DNA of 64,000 bases from Membranipora membranacea (taxonomy: Eukaryota; Bryozoa; Gymnolaemata; Cheilostomatida; Membraniporidae): contig OU612071.1 in assembly GCA_914767715.1 (NCBI GenBank), positions 21,697,681 to 21,761,680 of the forward strand, in the 5' to 3' direction. Below the pieces are notes generated by a model. That model saw only the letters and a list, made by a program, of their open reading frames with translations, did no database searches and was not told the origin of the DNA. Position numbers and translations under genes: made by a program. Shown one piece after another: positions 34,908-47,600 of this stretch. Position 1 is the stretch's first letter, and each line of letters starts with the position of its first letter.

Positions 34908-35090
34908 GCGGGGGAAGCTGGACGCGCAAGGAGGGCCCCAGCCCTTCGCAGCGTGGCCCAGATTCGATGCGGGGGAAGCTGGACGCGCAAGGAGGGCCCC
35001 AGCCCTTCGCAGCATGGCCCAGATTCGGTGCGGGGGAAGCTGGATGCGCAAGGAGGGCCCCAGCCCTTCGCAGCGTGGCCCAGATTCGAT
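34908..35090. repeat. GC-rich 61-bp minisatellite, three units
   Basis: Three head-to-tail units start GCGGGGGAAGCTGGA(C/T)GCGC and end GGCCCAGATTCG(A/G)T, with about four substitutions among them. It is much richer in G and C than its surroundings. The open frames seen in several registers are a by-product of the composition and the 61-base period, and I do not treat them as genes. Confidence 0.95.
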
Positions 35091-35099
35091 GCGGGCCCC

Positions 35100-36215
35100 C
35101 CAATTATGTAGGGTCATGAAGAACATGATGATACAACTTCTCGAACTCATCAAACTCCCATCAGGTTGATTTCAAACCATCGGGATATCGAGCCCAGCTT
35201 CGTGCCAAATGCTTGCAATGCATTATCTTACCAGTATTTTCAGAAACAATTAGTCTTATCATATTTTTATATCATATTATTTTATTTCGGTTGACTTGAA
35301 TGTACAGACATGGTGAATGACATCTATAAATCTGTTGCGGCATCATTGAGCCATTTTGCTCAATTGCCCCTCCCCCAATACGGATACGAATACGGCGGCC
35401 GCGCCCTTAAGGCACTGATATTTCTCAGCCCTCGGATGGAGACAACACTTGCGATTTTTACCCACATTTTAACCCACAATATATGGTATCATATTGAAGG
35501 TCTCAATCTGATAAAGAGCACTGTGGAAACCTTTTAAATATTTTCCGGACACAGTTGGACCTATTAGCTCTTCTAAAATGAAAATTCTACTCAACTTCCT
35601 CATCAAACACTAAGATTGTCCCCTCTTTATCACTCTATAGAATATAAATATGCTCAAATTTTGGAGCATGGCCCCCTGATTATTGGCATGGGATTTGCAT
35701 TATATCTTTGTATTGAGATAATATAAGATTTGATTGGGTACAATTTCATGAATCCCGATGGCACTAACAGATTTTGCACTTGTTTTTTTTTTTACCATAC
35801 CATCAACTTCTGGGGGGTTCACTGAACTGGACATTAATCTCACACATTGCAGTTCCATGGATCAACCTGACCCTATTTTCAGCACCATTGTATCATATAT
35901 AAAATTTGTTGATTCCTCTGGTCAAAATATTCATTATGTTTGTACTGTATGGCAACTGAAATCAGAATTTTCCTTCTTCTGTGGTTTTATCACTAATAAC
36001 TAATACTACTGCTGAATAAGAGCCAGGAAATAAAGGAATAACCTTTGCAATGTCAAAAGAAACTGGAAAATGCTTGATTTGACTGGTTGTTTGCAGAGTG
36101 GGTAGCTGAATTGTAAGTAGGCATCCATCCCAACTCTACAGTATACCAGATCTCTGTCGTGGGAAGGATGCACACATAGAACAATCAGGGTATGTGTATT
36201 CTAAGATAATTTACA
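35100..36215. other. No gene recognised
   Basis: Frames of 75-80 codons on the plus strand (35310-35537, 35758-36003) have no splice context or motif. I see nothing else. Confidence 0.45.
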
Positions 36216-36217
36216 TG

Positions 36218-36595
36218 TACCGTAATCCCTCACCTATAAGTCACCGGACTTATAAGTGAATCACCCCCCTCAGAAAAAATAAAAATGCTTCAGCTATAAG
36301 ACACCCCACAGCTATAAGACACCCCACCGATCTAAGGCACTCACTACACTACACTCACTACAAATGAACTAGGTAGTTTTAGGAAAAAAACTACCCTCAG
36401 TGGGTTTCGAACTCACAACTCCATGTTTACAAGTCGAACGCTCTACCACTGAGCTATTCATCTTCAGTGATTATAATTGGTTTTGGTCCAAACTAAATAT
36501 AATAATGCTTCAAATGATAGTCGCGTCTATATACTACTCCCTTATAGACGCCTTCACTTATACGTCGCGCGATCTATAGGTGGGGGATTACGGTA
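36218..36595. mobile_element. pogo/Tigger-like MITE enclosing a tRNA-Thr-like segment
   Basis: The left end TACCGTAATCCCTCACCTAT and the reversed right end TACCGTAATCCCCCACCTAT are nearly identical. Similarity continues through (A)CTTATAAGTGAA-like sequence for about 45 bases. TA dinucleotides bound the element, as for pogo and mariner insertion. CAGCTATAAGACACCCCA is repeated internally. The middle holds a minus-strand tRNA-Thr-like sequence with a downstream T run. There is no transposase frame. Confidence 0.8.
36391..36463 (-). ncRNA. tRNA-Thr(UGU)-derived sequence inside the MITE
   Basis: The minus strand reads TAGCTCAGTGGTAGAGCG (A box), CTTGTAAACA (anticodon loop with TGT), then GTGAGTTCGAAACCC (B box), followed by TTTTTTTCC, a possible polymerase III stop. 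These match the body of animal tRNA-Thr. The two acceptor-strand halves do not pair and one T-stem pair is lost, so it is a tRNA-derived SINE piece or tRNA pseudogene, not a working tRNA. Confidence 0.7.
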
Positions 36596-36599
36596 TACT

Positions 36600-38430
36600 A
36601 TAGGAGAGGCCCACCGAACTGGACATTGATATCATAGAGATCCGTTTTCGAAAAGTTACCTTCTTTTTTCTTTATCAACCTGATCAAAACCTACCCAACA
36701 ATGGCTAGGTAAATTGTACATCTTTACCATCAGATGAAGCACAGTTTGGCCTAAAGTTACAAGATACCCAGCATTTTTCAATCAGTCTCAATAAATTATG
36801 TAATAAAAATAATGGATGGTGTATATAGTGACGTTGAGGTGTTACTCAGGTTTGCTCCAGCATTGATAGAGATTCAATCATCAAGTCTATTCAACTAAAT
36901 GTGATGCCCGTTGCTGGGTTCAGAAGCTTACATAGTGAAATATACTAGCATGCTGTGTCCGCTGAGGCAGAATAAAACTGGTCTTCCTAAAAATACCACA
37001 ACATTGATTTACAGGCAGCTGATTAGGGATCTTGTGTGGGGATTAACAGTGGACAATCTATGTCATGCTCAATCCAATCAACAAGAAGCTTAATTGTATG
37101 AAAATATAGATCATATACACGAATATGTGTCACTGTGTGTACAATAAAATAGAGAAATTAAATTTTGCAAACCATCACTGTTTGGCAAAAACAATCAACC
37201 ACCAAGCAGAGTAATGTACTGCATGACCAGTAATAAGTATCAATTTTATCATGGGAAAAAATGTGGACCGCAGACAGCCAAAGAGACTTGCCTAATTGTG
37301 AGCAGCCAGGACTTCATAGGTGTCATTGAATTTCAGCTACAAGCCAAAACCTATTGCTACTATTGTTCGTTTAAAAAGAAAGTTCTTTGATCGATTAATG
37401 AAGTCATTCCATAAAGACTACCCTTATATCATGCAGGCATTGCAGAGAAAACAACACTATGACAACATGACTTTGGGCTGTCAATCCTGGTTTGATACAA
37501 ATAATTTAGTCCGGTGGCAGCCCCCTCCTATCTTAACACTTCCATTTGCACCTTTGGATGGATAATGTTTGTCAGTTGTTTCTGATACAGTTTTTCACGC
37601 TGATCGGTAATATTGTACCTTACAATAAGTTGCACAATTGGCCAAAAGGGAAAGTGATAAAAAAATGTGATATAGTATCAAAACATCCAAAATCTGAAAG
37701 AGCATGTCACAACTAGTGGATTTACAACTTCACATGGGTCTGCCATCATGAAAAGCTGAATGTTCGTATTGATCTGATTTTTTATGATGTGTCTGTGTAT
37801 TGACCCTCCCATTGCATATCACCTGTTTTTTTTATGCTCTGAATGTGTCTTATTTCATATAGTGCGTATTTTTAGGTTTCCTTTATTGAAAGCTTTTCGA
37901 TTGACATAGTTGGTTTGCCTGTCGTTGGATGGCATTTAACTGATAACTGATTGCACGAAATTATTTTCCATTTAATTTAATACTGGACACTGGAGTTTCC
38001 TATACATACCATCCAGCTATTCTTTCTCACAACTCATATTATTCTGTAACTATATTCATTGTGTTGTTGATTTTCATTCTATTCGTTTGGTATCTCGCGT
38101 TTTATCAATGTTGTTACTTTGAAAGAGATGCCTACAAACTGGATCGTATTATTTGATGACCAATTAGTCTGCGCCTTATACTAGTTGCTCAAAAGTGTAT
38201 TGATTTACATTGTGGTATGCCTGTTGTTGGTTGGTATTTTTTTCATTCTTACACATGAGGTGCCTGCAAACTGGATTGTGTTTTCATATGACCAGCTGCT
38301 CTTTCCTTGTTATACTTTAAAGCTCATCAAAACACTTGAATTTATCAACAGTGGCTTCAAATTTGTGGACTGTTTGTTCAATAAAATTGATCTAAATGAT
38401 TTCCAATCAGAAATTGTTGTTTTTTAGGGC
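36600..38430. repeat. Intergenic stretch with copies of the block C tail
   Basis: 37495-37620 (AGTCCGGTGGCAGCC, then GTCAGTTGTTTCTGATACAG) matches the direct repeat at 22450-22560. 37685-37730 (CTGAAAGAGCATGTCA) matches 22745-22785 in inverted orientation. A frame at 37320-37565 lies within this repeat. No gene is supported. Confidence 0.45.
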
Positions 38431-40123
38431 ATTGTAAATCGGTGTGAACTGCAATTGTGTTAAATTTGAGGAAACGCCCTACCGTGAGCCGCAGAGAATC
38501 AAAGGCTCAGAGTCTGTGCGTACAGGGCACTCGTGTTTTGGCTCTATACAGTTATACATCCAGAGACAGGAGAGGAGACCTCTTCCGAGTTTTCTAGTTT
38601 TAACGTTAGAGCAAGATTCCCACCAACAGACGATGAGGAGATTTTGGCACTTGGAGATTTATGCCTGAGAACGTGTAAGACTGTAAATTGTTAAGAGTTT
38701 TTATGTGGAGTCAAAAAAAAAAAGTTTGTAAAATATAGAAAAAGTATATATCCTGAATTGTTCAGTTACTCATCACCTGCACTAAGTCTACTCTTCCATA
38801 TGGAGTTCTTGGATGTGAGGCCTCGCTTTTTCTTCCTTCTGGCCAATATAACGGAATCCCTGTCCAACTGGGGCCTATGGAATATAGAGGCTTTGACTGT
38901 GTTGTTTGTAGTCTACATTTCTCATACCCTGTCATCAACGTCTGTAGTAAACGATGAGTCTGTCTACATACTCTGTGAAGATATGAACATAATGTTAACC
39001 TGTGAACCTGGACAGTACAGCTGATGATGTTCACATGTTATACCCAATCTGTATTAATCTTGCAGCCTAGATTCACAGTTTTTTTACATGCCAATCTCCC
39101 TTGAAAAGGTGTCACTTCTCACCACAAATAGCTTTTGTTTTAAGTATATCTTGTGTGACCATCACCATGTTAAAATAATTACTCTGCTTCTCATATTTAG
39201 GATGTGCTGTGTATTCTAACTTGATAGTATGCCTCTAGTGATACAATGTGTTGGCTCACCAAAAGTGGGTGGAACTTTTACAAGTTTGGCTCTGGGATCC
39301 AGTTTATTGGCCTTGGCCCTTGCTGAAGTGTAGATTGGTTTGCCTTCTCTCTTGCCAGATTTGTAGAGCTTTTGTGGCCAGTTTTTACGTTTTTGTTGTT
39401 GCATAGCACTACTGAAAGTAACCTGCAACAAAATGCTCACTCCTTAGCAACATGATATGATAAACATTAGGCTCATTCCTTCCAATTAATTTATCAAGCT
39501 GCAAATAGCCCGCCGTGGCGTCAGTCTCCAAGTTGATGGTATTAATTATACTATATTTTGTACAGTTATATGTTTATGCAGATGTGATGCTGATGTGCTT
39601 ACCCTTGTTCTGGTCAGGCAAAAGATTTAATGCGACTACATCTCAAATCATGACAGGGCACAATGATGATGTGTTTACCTTTCTGTCATTCAATAGTAGC
39701 TTAGATCTTGGACCTTTGGAGTAGATCTGTTTAGTGTTTAGTGAAAACTCTCAAGCTCTGAGGTATTATGTGTAGAATAGCTTTTTATATCATTCAGCAG
39801 CATCGGTTTCCCTAACTCCTGTCGCGACCACACATCCACTGCGCTACCTGTAAATGAATTATTCTGCATAAATGATTATTTTACAATGAATTACAGATTA
39901 TTTTGGAAATATTTCCTACTATAAGGTTTCAATTTGATTTTTTAAATAACCTATTGGCTTACAAAGAGTACAACATTGAGGATTTATGACATTTTATCCA
40001 TCTTTATTTCTCTAACTTCCTGTTCTGCAGATTCGCACCTGAGGGTGGTGGAGTTGAGTTGGTAAGACTGTTGATAATACTTCTATTGTCGCATATATAA
40101 GTTGTTGCAGGGCAAGAGGTTTG
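38431..40123 (-). other. No assignable gene; one exon-like minus-strand frame
   Basis: 39216-39412 on the minus strand follows a TTTCAG acceptor and reads SAMQQQKRKNWPQKLYKSGK and later ANKLDPRAKLVKVPPTF before a stop. It is basic and could be the tail of a transposon protein, as it lies on the same strand downstream of the transposase relic at 40124-40756. The frames at 38444-38668 and 38758-39034 have no support. Confidence 0.25.
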
Positions 40124-40756
40124 TTACATATCCCCGTGGAGGCAAGATTTCAGCACTCCGCTGTGCACATGGATGTTAGACATGTGGTTGAAAATCGGGC
40201 AGAATGCTGCCTCCCTCATCTTTTCTTCTGATGTAAAACTTATTGACCAGTATAGATGGTTGATGATGGCCTTAATCCTGTCACTTAGGTCTTCATACCG
40301 ATTTTCGCTTGGGCGCAGAGCTTTTTCTTTATTCCTGAAATTATTAAGATGAAAATGGCACTAAGCACTAAAGAAGGGGAATAAGAGGATTTATATGCAA
40401 TCAATTTATCTCCTGCATTATTGCATTCGGAGTTGTTGCACTATTTTTACTGATGCAACAACTCTGCGTATATTATCTATGTTTCCAGGTCACACAACAT
40501 TCATGTCGTGGAGTGAATAATCTTGTTCTTTAGAAACATATAAGGATGATTGAATAGCAGGGAAGAAACATTTAGCTTTATGTCACGCATCAAAGAGATG
40601 CACTGTCTGAGGCCAGTTCTCTCTGATGTGTTTGGCCACAGTTCTGTTCCTGTCTGTTGTAATACTGCCAATCACTCCTCCTATCGACACTAGCTGGTTC
40701 TTGCAGCACACAAAACCTTCTAGCTACATGGCATTTGAGTTATTACCTTTTGTACT
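40124..40756 (-). pseudogene. Decayed relative of the 12.4-kb DDE transposase
   Basis: The upstream exon (about 40560-40756) reads STKGNNSNAM, stop, EGFVCCKNQL, then SITTDRNRTVAKHIREN and HLFDA-stop-HKAK; relatives have S-T-D-R-H and H-F-D-V-W-H-x-A-K at these places, so the stop replaces the tryptophan. After an intron, a TTTCAG acceptor at about 40336 leads to IKAIINHLYWS and FNHMSNIHVHSG, matching I-V-N-H-L-Y-W and N-H-I-Q-N-x-H in the family, ending in TAA. At least two internal stops make it dead. It is oriented opposite to the 12.4-kb copy. Confidence 0.6.
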
Positions 40757-41634
40757 CTGAAAAACAAATATTTTCAGGACGATGAGTGACATTCGAGAAT
40801 GTCTTTTTATGTTTTGTAAATATTGTTAGAAACGCATCAAATTAATCATTTATTCTCTCTCAACAAAATAGTAACATGATCAATTATGGTTGACAATCAT
40901 CCAGTAATCATGTGATTCTTTGTGTCTCAGCAAAATACTAGTCAAAACAAGCAGCAGGTTAACTTCTGAATTTCACGATCAGATCACCGTGAAACATCAA
41001 CCTGGTAACCCAAATTAAAAAAAAATGTTTACTTTGATGATGTCCGAGGACTGAGAAATATCAGTGCCTTAAGGGCGTGGCCGCCATAGAGTGCACAGTG
41101 GCCAGGAGAATCGCATCTGCCATCTGATGATAGGTTCAGGGAGGGGTTCACTATGGTGGCAGCTTGACCAGGCGTTAAAATGCATCAATTTTGCTTTTTT
41201 GTGCCATCATGACCTGTCCTGCAAAAGGCTTAAGGCTGACTTTACAAACAATATCTTTTGAAGCCTGGTTTCAAAATTATGATGTCCTTTGTCGGCAAAC
41301 AACTGAGCTGAGCTCATTTTCTTTGATCATTGTGGCATCATTTTTCCGCAAGTTGTGAATTGATGCTTTTTATTTTTCAAAATATTTGAAGACAATGATG
41401 TCGTATAAAACTAAGTTATGTTAGGATATGTACTGTGCATAAACATGAAAATTGTAAGTACATAGAAGCCATTAGTAATGGGCTCTCTGTAGGAGCCTAA
41501 CGCCTTCAAATCCAGCAATTCAAATTAGTTATTATGAATAGTTGTGCGAATTATTTCATTGTTCATTTTTGACTTATTACTTCTTCTCTCCTCTTGGCTG
41601 TAGGTTACTGGAACTGACACCTGAGTCCTCTTAT

Positions 41635-44600
41635 CTATACTGACTGACCTGTTAAATGTAAGAAAAATAGAAAACAATTGGGAACAATTATGGCTAGGAA
41701 GAATTAGTTTTCCACAAATCTTTTTAACCAGGCTTCATTTAACAATATCTAGGTTTCACAATTAAGCTTAGGTTTATACCTTGCTGTCCAGCTCTCCCTG
41801 TTCCTATACTTGCAGTAGTAGTAGTTTTAGTGGTAGGAGGCTGTATACAATCCAAGAGTGGTGGTGGATGGAATGCACACTCTGGAATTGCTAAAAATCA
41901 GAATGACTGAAAATTTAGTATAATCATCAGAGACAGTTTGGATGCTTTTCTAATTTATATTGATTTATCTGTATGTTAAGTCCTGACTTAATGAATCATT
42001 TATAATCCAATGGTTCATGATGATTTGTTGTGATGGTCCTCCCAAGAGTACAATTTGAACACTATCTCTTAAAAAAGTATGATGACCTTCAAATGGTTAA
42101 TGTGTTGGTCTACCTATATCAGTTGTTTTCCCCTTTATACCAACATAATATGTGAATATATAGGTATATGACACAACAAATCAAACTTTACAAAATTGTT
42201 TCATCTTTAAACCATGTAGAACATTTTGATGTTGAACCCACCTCTGATAGCGGGCATGATGAAGTAGAAGCTGAGAGAGCTGTGATAATCAGTAGTTGGT
42301 ATTGAAGTTACAACTAGCCGCTTCTCACCAGTGGCTGAATGCAATACAGCTAGGTATACATCTATCAAGAGAGCAAACATCAGCATCAGCAGGTAAGGAT
42401 TAGCCTTGTCACCCGGCCACGGTTTTCAGTTTTCTTGGTTTTCGGTTTCGCATAAAGAAACAAACTGCAGCCGCGTGGCAAGGCTCGGTAAAAGTAGTAC
42501 TAATTGGTCATCGAACTTAATATATTAAGGATTATGTTTGTTTCTTGTAGTTATGCAGGACTTGTTTTTAATATCACCATCACATCATTGTTCTCCCGGA
42601 AAAAATAGTGTGAAAAATTATGTGAATAATTGTGGTGTTTAAGTTCTGGCCTATACTGTGAGCACTTCAAATAATATCAGACACAATAAAAAGACAAAAT
42701 GCAGTCATAATTAACATCACCTTTCTTACTTACATTTCTGGTGCTCCATCGAAAATATTCAGTAACAATTGAAGCCCAAGATAGACCTACCTTCATCAAG
42801 TACGTGCTGTAGCATGATCTTGTTGCCGTGAGATCTTCTCACAACAAAAACACGCTCATCAGTCAGGTACTTGTTGGTGCATACTATGTCGGTACAGCCC
42901 GTTGTGAAGCACCTACTCTTTCTGCAGCCTCTCCAGTGGGACCTCGAGTTCCCACAGCTCGAATCACGTGGTAGCAGGCTGCTGTGTCCTGTATAATCCT
43001 AAAATATAAATACAACACTTTACCCAGATGATCTATCAATTAAGGATGTTTTATTGCGGGAATATTAGAAGACGGCTACTTTTCATTTAATTCTTCACTT
43101 TTTAGTTGTAAGCCTGCATAATACATTCTCAAAAATCAGCTGATGCCGTAAATTTTGTATAGTCAAAGCTCTAAAAGGTGATACGTTTTTGAATTCAATT
43201 TCAGTTTTTCCTCGTTGACCTGTATCATCGGTTGTCAATAAAGAAGTGCTCAGCCTACACTGCAAATACTCTAAAATAGATATTGCCTTACCTTAGTGAT
43301 GACACTCTGATAGTGTACAGATAGTGGTGTGTTACTTGAGCCTCCGACTACTTCTGTCTCATTTCTCCATACATGACCTGATGTCCGATCATAGTTTACA
43401 AAAAAGTACCTCTGAAACATGTGATACTATATGTGTCAAAACGACATGGCAGATTATCAATATTGGAAGTTCATTGTACTTTTCAGAGGTATCTTGCTAA
43501 CCAGCCTGTGTGCTCAAGATAAATAAATTTGAGCTACAATTTAATTGTGATAGTTTGGCTAGTAAATGGAACAGAATAAACATACCTCTGTATTTGGTAT
43601 TCTGAATGTGACTGCTTCTCCAGTTATATAGTTGGAATGCTGATCAAACCCCTGGTAAAGCTTTAACTGGTTGACTCCAATAACTAAAAAATAAGGTGAT
43701 GTTAGAGACTGTAGTTCAGCCAGGCATTGTTTTTCAATAAATGTCTGTTCACATTGAATCATAAATAGTGACCTGGCCTTTGTCTTGCTGTATGTCTTAA
43801 CCTTCAAACACACAACAGTGTTTTAATTTAGATTACACAAAGTCATTTTTTGCCTCCTATCACATAGGAAAAACAAAGCAGGAAAGAATATGATGGGATA
43901 GCAATTTGTCAGATAGTTGAATATGTCATTTACACTTACTTTTTGCTGTATGGGTAGATTGTATGCCTACTTTGATCTGATGATTATTGGTATGTGACAG
44001 GTAAAGTGATTGGATATTTCCAAATAATCCGCCAGTTAAGCCAACTAGCAGGTCACCACATGAAACAGAATAAGATGTTACAGTTTATGTGAAGCGTGCA
44101 GAGTTTTTTAAATAGTCAAGGTCTTCCTTCAGACTAATAGTAAGTTGGTACAAAAATTAGATATTTTGGGACAGATGATGCAACAGAGTTGAAATGCAAG
44201 ATTACTAACGCAACTTTAGTGAAATCAATTAATAGAATGGGTCATCAGATTTATCGTTATCCTAAGCCTGGTTAGATTTGCTTTGATGGTCTTGTTTGGA
44301 AGAGAAACAATGATTTTGATCACTTTTACCATTCCTGGAGCAGTTAGTTTTCAATCTAAAGGTGGTGTGTTATATCCCGTTGTTGACTTCTGATAGGTCA
44401 AAATATGTCTTCATAATTTGTCCCCCACAACTACCAATGTCATAAAGCGAAAACATTGACCATAATTTTCACTCCAAATACCTGGTTCACTCCTTCCCGA
44501 CTGAATGCTGCGCTTAACTGGATGCAAGTCGCTATCGACACTGAGAACAAGACCATCAGTCATAGATAAAGCTTCAAGGTAATCATACAAGGACCAAAAT

Positions 44601-47600
44601 GACTGATCCGTCACATAGGTAGGTCCATCGCTGTTGGGATTCATGTACAAGTCTGATGCAGATTCTGAAATAACAATTTAATATAATTTTGTAGTAAAAC
44701 TGACTAATCTCCCTCGACACTCGACTTTATATATAAGTCGAATATCTCGGCTCAACCTGTTATCACATAATGTAGTTGGGGAACTGTTTTGCCGTGAACA
44801 TATAAATATATGTATATATATCTATATATTTTTATCAAAAGGATAAATCATTTCCACTCGCTAGAACAAGACTACGTATACCGTGAGTATGCCCAGATGA
44901 CAAGACTACAGATACCAAGATTGGGCTTGAGATCACTCATTGAATGAGTCCTTGACATCAAATTAGTTCAAATGAGTAGTACTAACAATGGAAATTGAAC
45001 TTCCATCTAATTTCGTCAATTTGAAAAATTTTCTTATCAAAGATAATGACTGAATGATCTCATGGTGAAATGCTATCACATTTCATAAGATATTCGCATT
45101 TAAACTACTGCTCCCATTCAGGCAGGTGTGTGCTCATTGAACACTGTATAGCTCAAAACTAATAATCAAATAATGTGCAAAAACTGATTGTCAGAAACAG
45201 GGTGTGAAATTAATTGACTTCCTGAATTTCACTGTACATGTATTTCCATGGACCGACCTGAGCAAACTTTGGGCCTGTTCGATCCATGGCAGTATGTCAT
45301 TGTTTGGGCTGAACTTGAAGATCCAGTTCCGCTGAGCTCCGCAGCTGGTCTGACAGTAGAGGCTGCCAGATTGGGAGGCCAGGTTTCAAGTCCCAGCAGC
45401 GGCAGATCCTTATTAAATTCAGCTCGACCCCAATTCATAAAAAAATGGTACTTATTTGGAGTGCAAGTCAGGAGGTGGCAACTCAGCTTGAGCTCGAAGT
45501 TTACATGGAGACACAGTGATAGTGACTTAGTCACCTAGTGTTAATTTCATGCCCTTGTTTTGATCAGTGTGTTCAAATTATTCCCATATTATTTGACAAT
45601 TCTGAGATTAAAACCTCATTTAGTTATCTTTTAGCTATACAAAAGTCACAGAGCACACATTAACCGAGTGAAAGCAGTATGATTAAAATACAAAGTTTGT
45701 GATATACGGAAACTTACTCAGAGAGACCCGATCATAAGTTGATCCCAGACCATAAACAAAAAGTCGATCATCTGCGCAGCCAGAAATATCCGTAACATCT
45801 GTCTTAGGAAGAAAAAATGTTGCTGCTGACAATGATGGAATGAAGGGAAAAGGTAGGCTAGAGCATAAGGCACCGAATCAGTTTTCTGTGTGGGTATGTA
45901 TAATAACTTACAATTATTCATCACATTAGACTACTGAGAGAAAACTGCACATCACAGTCACAATGCATCTCTATGTACAAGCTTTAGATGTGACTTAAGC
46001 CTAAGCACCTAAACCTACTGTAGTTGTAGCTGGAGATCCAGCTCCTCCAGACTTGTGTACGAGTCTTTTCATACCTCCATAACTCGACACTAGACGGACA
46101 TATGGTGTACCTACTCCAGGGCTATGTACCCACATATCAAACTTGGCTGTAAAACAAAGTAATATACTAATAATCATCATTTTCTGTAAAAATAAGATTA
46201 AAATTAGATAACTGGAACTTTCAGTCCTGATCATTTCACATCAATTTTTTTCAACGCAAGAGAAATGCAAAATCTTGTAATTGTCTCCTCCCGATAAACA
46301 GATTTCTTGTCATGTTTAACGCTGTGATCACTTCAAACCTTTCCATGTCATCAGTCAGCATCATATTGCATCCTATATTGTAAGGTAAGTTTCTAACACA
46401 AGGTCGATGTAACCTTATCTATCGATAAACTCATTATGCCATTAACGTGATATAACAACTTTTCGGTTTCTCAGTTACTACTTGTCCCATCTCAAAAATT
46501 GGTTCACTGACACATTGCTATATAGTCTGACTTATGTTTAATATCGCAATATTTTTTTTAAACTGCATGTTTCGAACTTTATAAATTGTACATTAACTAT
46601 AAAATACATGGAATACATACAGGCAGCAATGGGCAAAATGATGCAGTAAATTACATTATGCAAAAGCTGATGATAATCTATGCAGTATAACATGCAAAGC
46701 ACATTGTTTACAACAATGGATCATCTTTTTAGGTGATTGTTTATGCTCATAACTTCTCTACTATTGAATTTATCATCAAAAGCCACGATCAAAACCTCGG
46801 AAATACTCTCTAGTTTAATGGAGGCTGGTGTGTACAACATGTTGATTAACATAATTTCAGTGTGTGGCACACATCACATTGGATCATCATCCATTTAACA
46901 GCAACCTAAATAAGCTAATAACCAATGATAAAAAGATGGTTTTTCCTCTGGTGCCACAGGATCCAGAAATTGCCCCTCATGGGTGTTTCAGAGGCTTCTT
47001 ATGCAGTTGAAAGTACGATATGAACCATAGTATCTGTACCACATCGTCCTAAAAGATCCTCCTCAAAGACGATTATCCTGCCGTCTATCAAAATAGCATA
47101 ACGCCATGACATGACGTCATGCCGAAACCAATATTTTCTGAATCAGTGTTAGATTAGCTTTCCAACGATATAAAATTTCAAAAACTGACAACGCTGGTAT
47201 CATAACCTTTACGTGATATATCGCTATAACGAGATGAATCATAACCTTAAATCGTTTCTGAGGCAGTAACAATTGCAAAATGTCAAGCCAGACTATTTCA
47301 GCCAGTGATAGGTCAGTGTAGTCTTTTGTGTGAACTTGTCTGGATTAAATGAAGTGTGTGAAGAATTAATATCTGAGATCAATGAGGAATGAAAAATCTA
47401 TTTGGAGACATGATGAGCATCAATACATCCTCAGTGCCTATCCATATCCCATCCAAATACATACAGCTTGAAATAGTCATCTGTAATTGACATTAATCAA
47501 GTTTTTTTCACAGATAGATAAAATGACAATTGCTTCTGATATTCATTTAAAAACATTCTGATTGGTTGATACCAAAGTGCTTAAATTGATCTATAGCCTA

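Noticed and set aside
34805-35153. Proline/arginine-rich proteins in overlapping frames
   Set aside because: They are readings of the 61-base GC-rich tandem repeat in several registers, with no splice sites or motifs.
36391-36463. A functional tRNA-Thr gene
   Set aside because: The A and B boxes and anticodon loop are good, but the acceptor halves do not pair and the sequence lies within an inverted-repeat element.
38758-39034. Coding exon on either strand
   Set aside because: Both strands are open at once and neither has a motif or consistent splice sites.
42395-42500. A small inverted-repeat element (GCCTTG..CAAGGC)
   Set aside because: Only short, mismatched arms around a T-rich direct repeat; not convincing.
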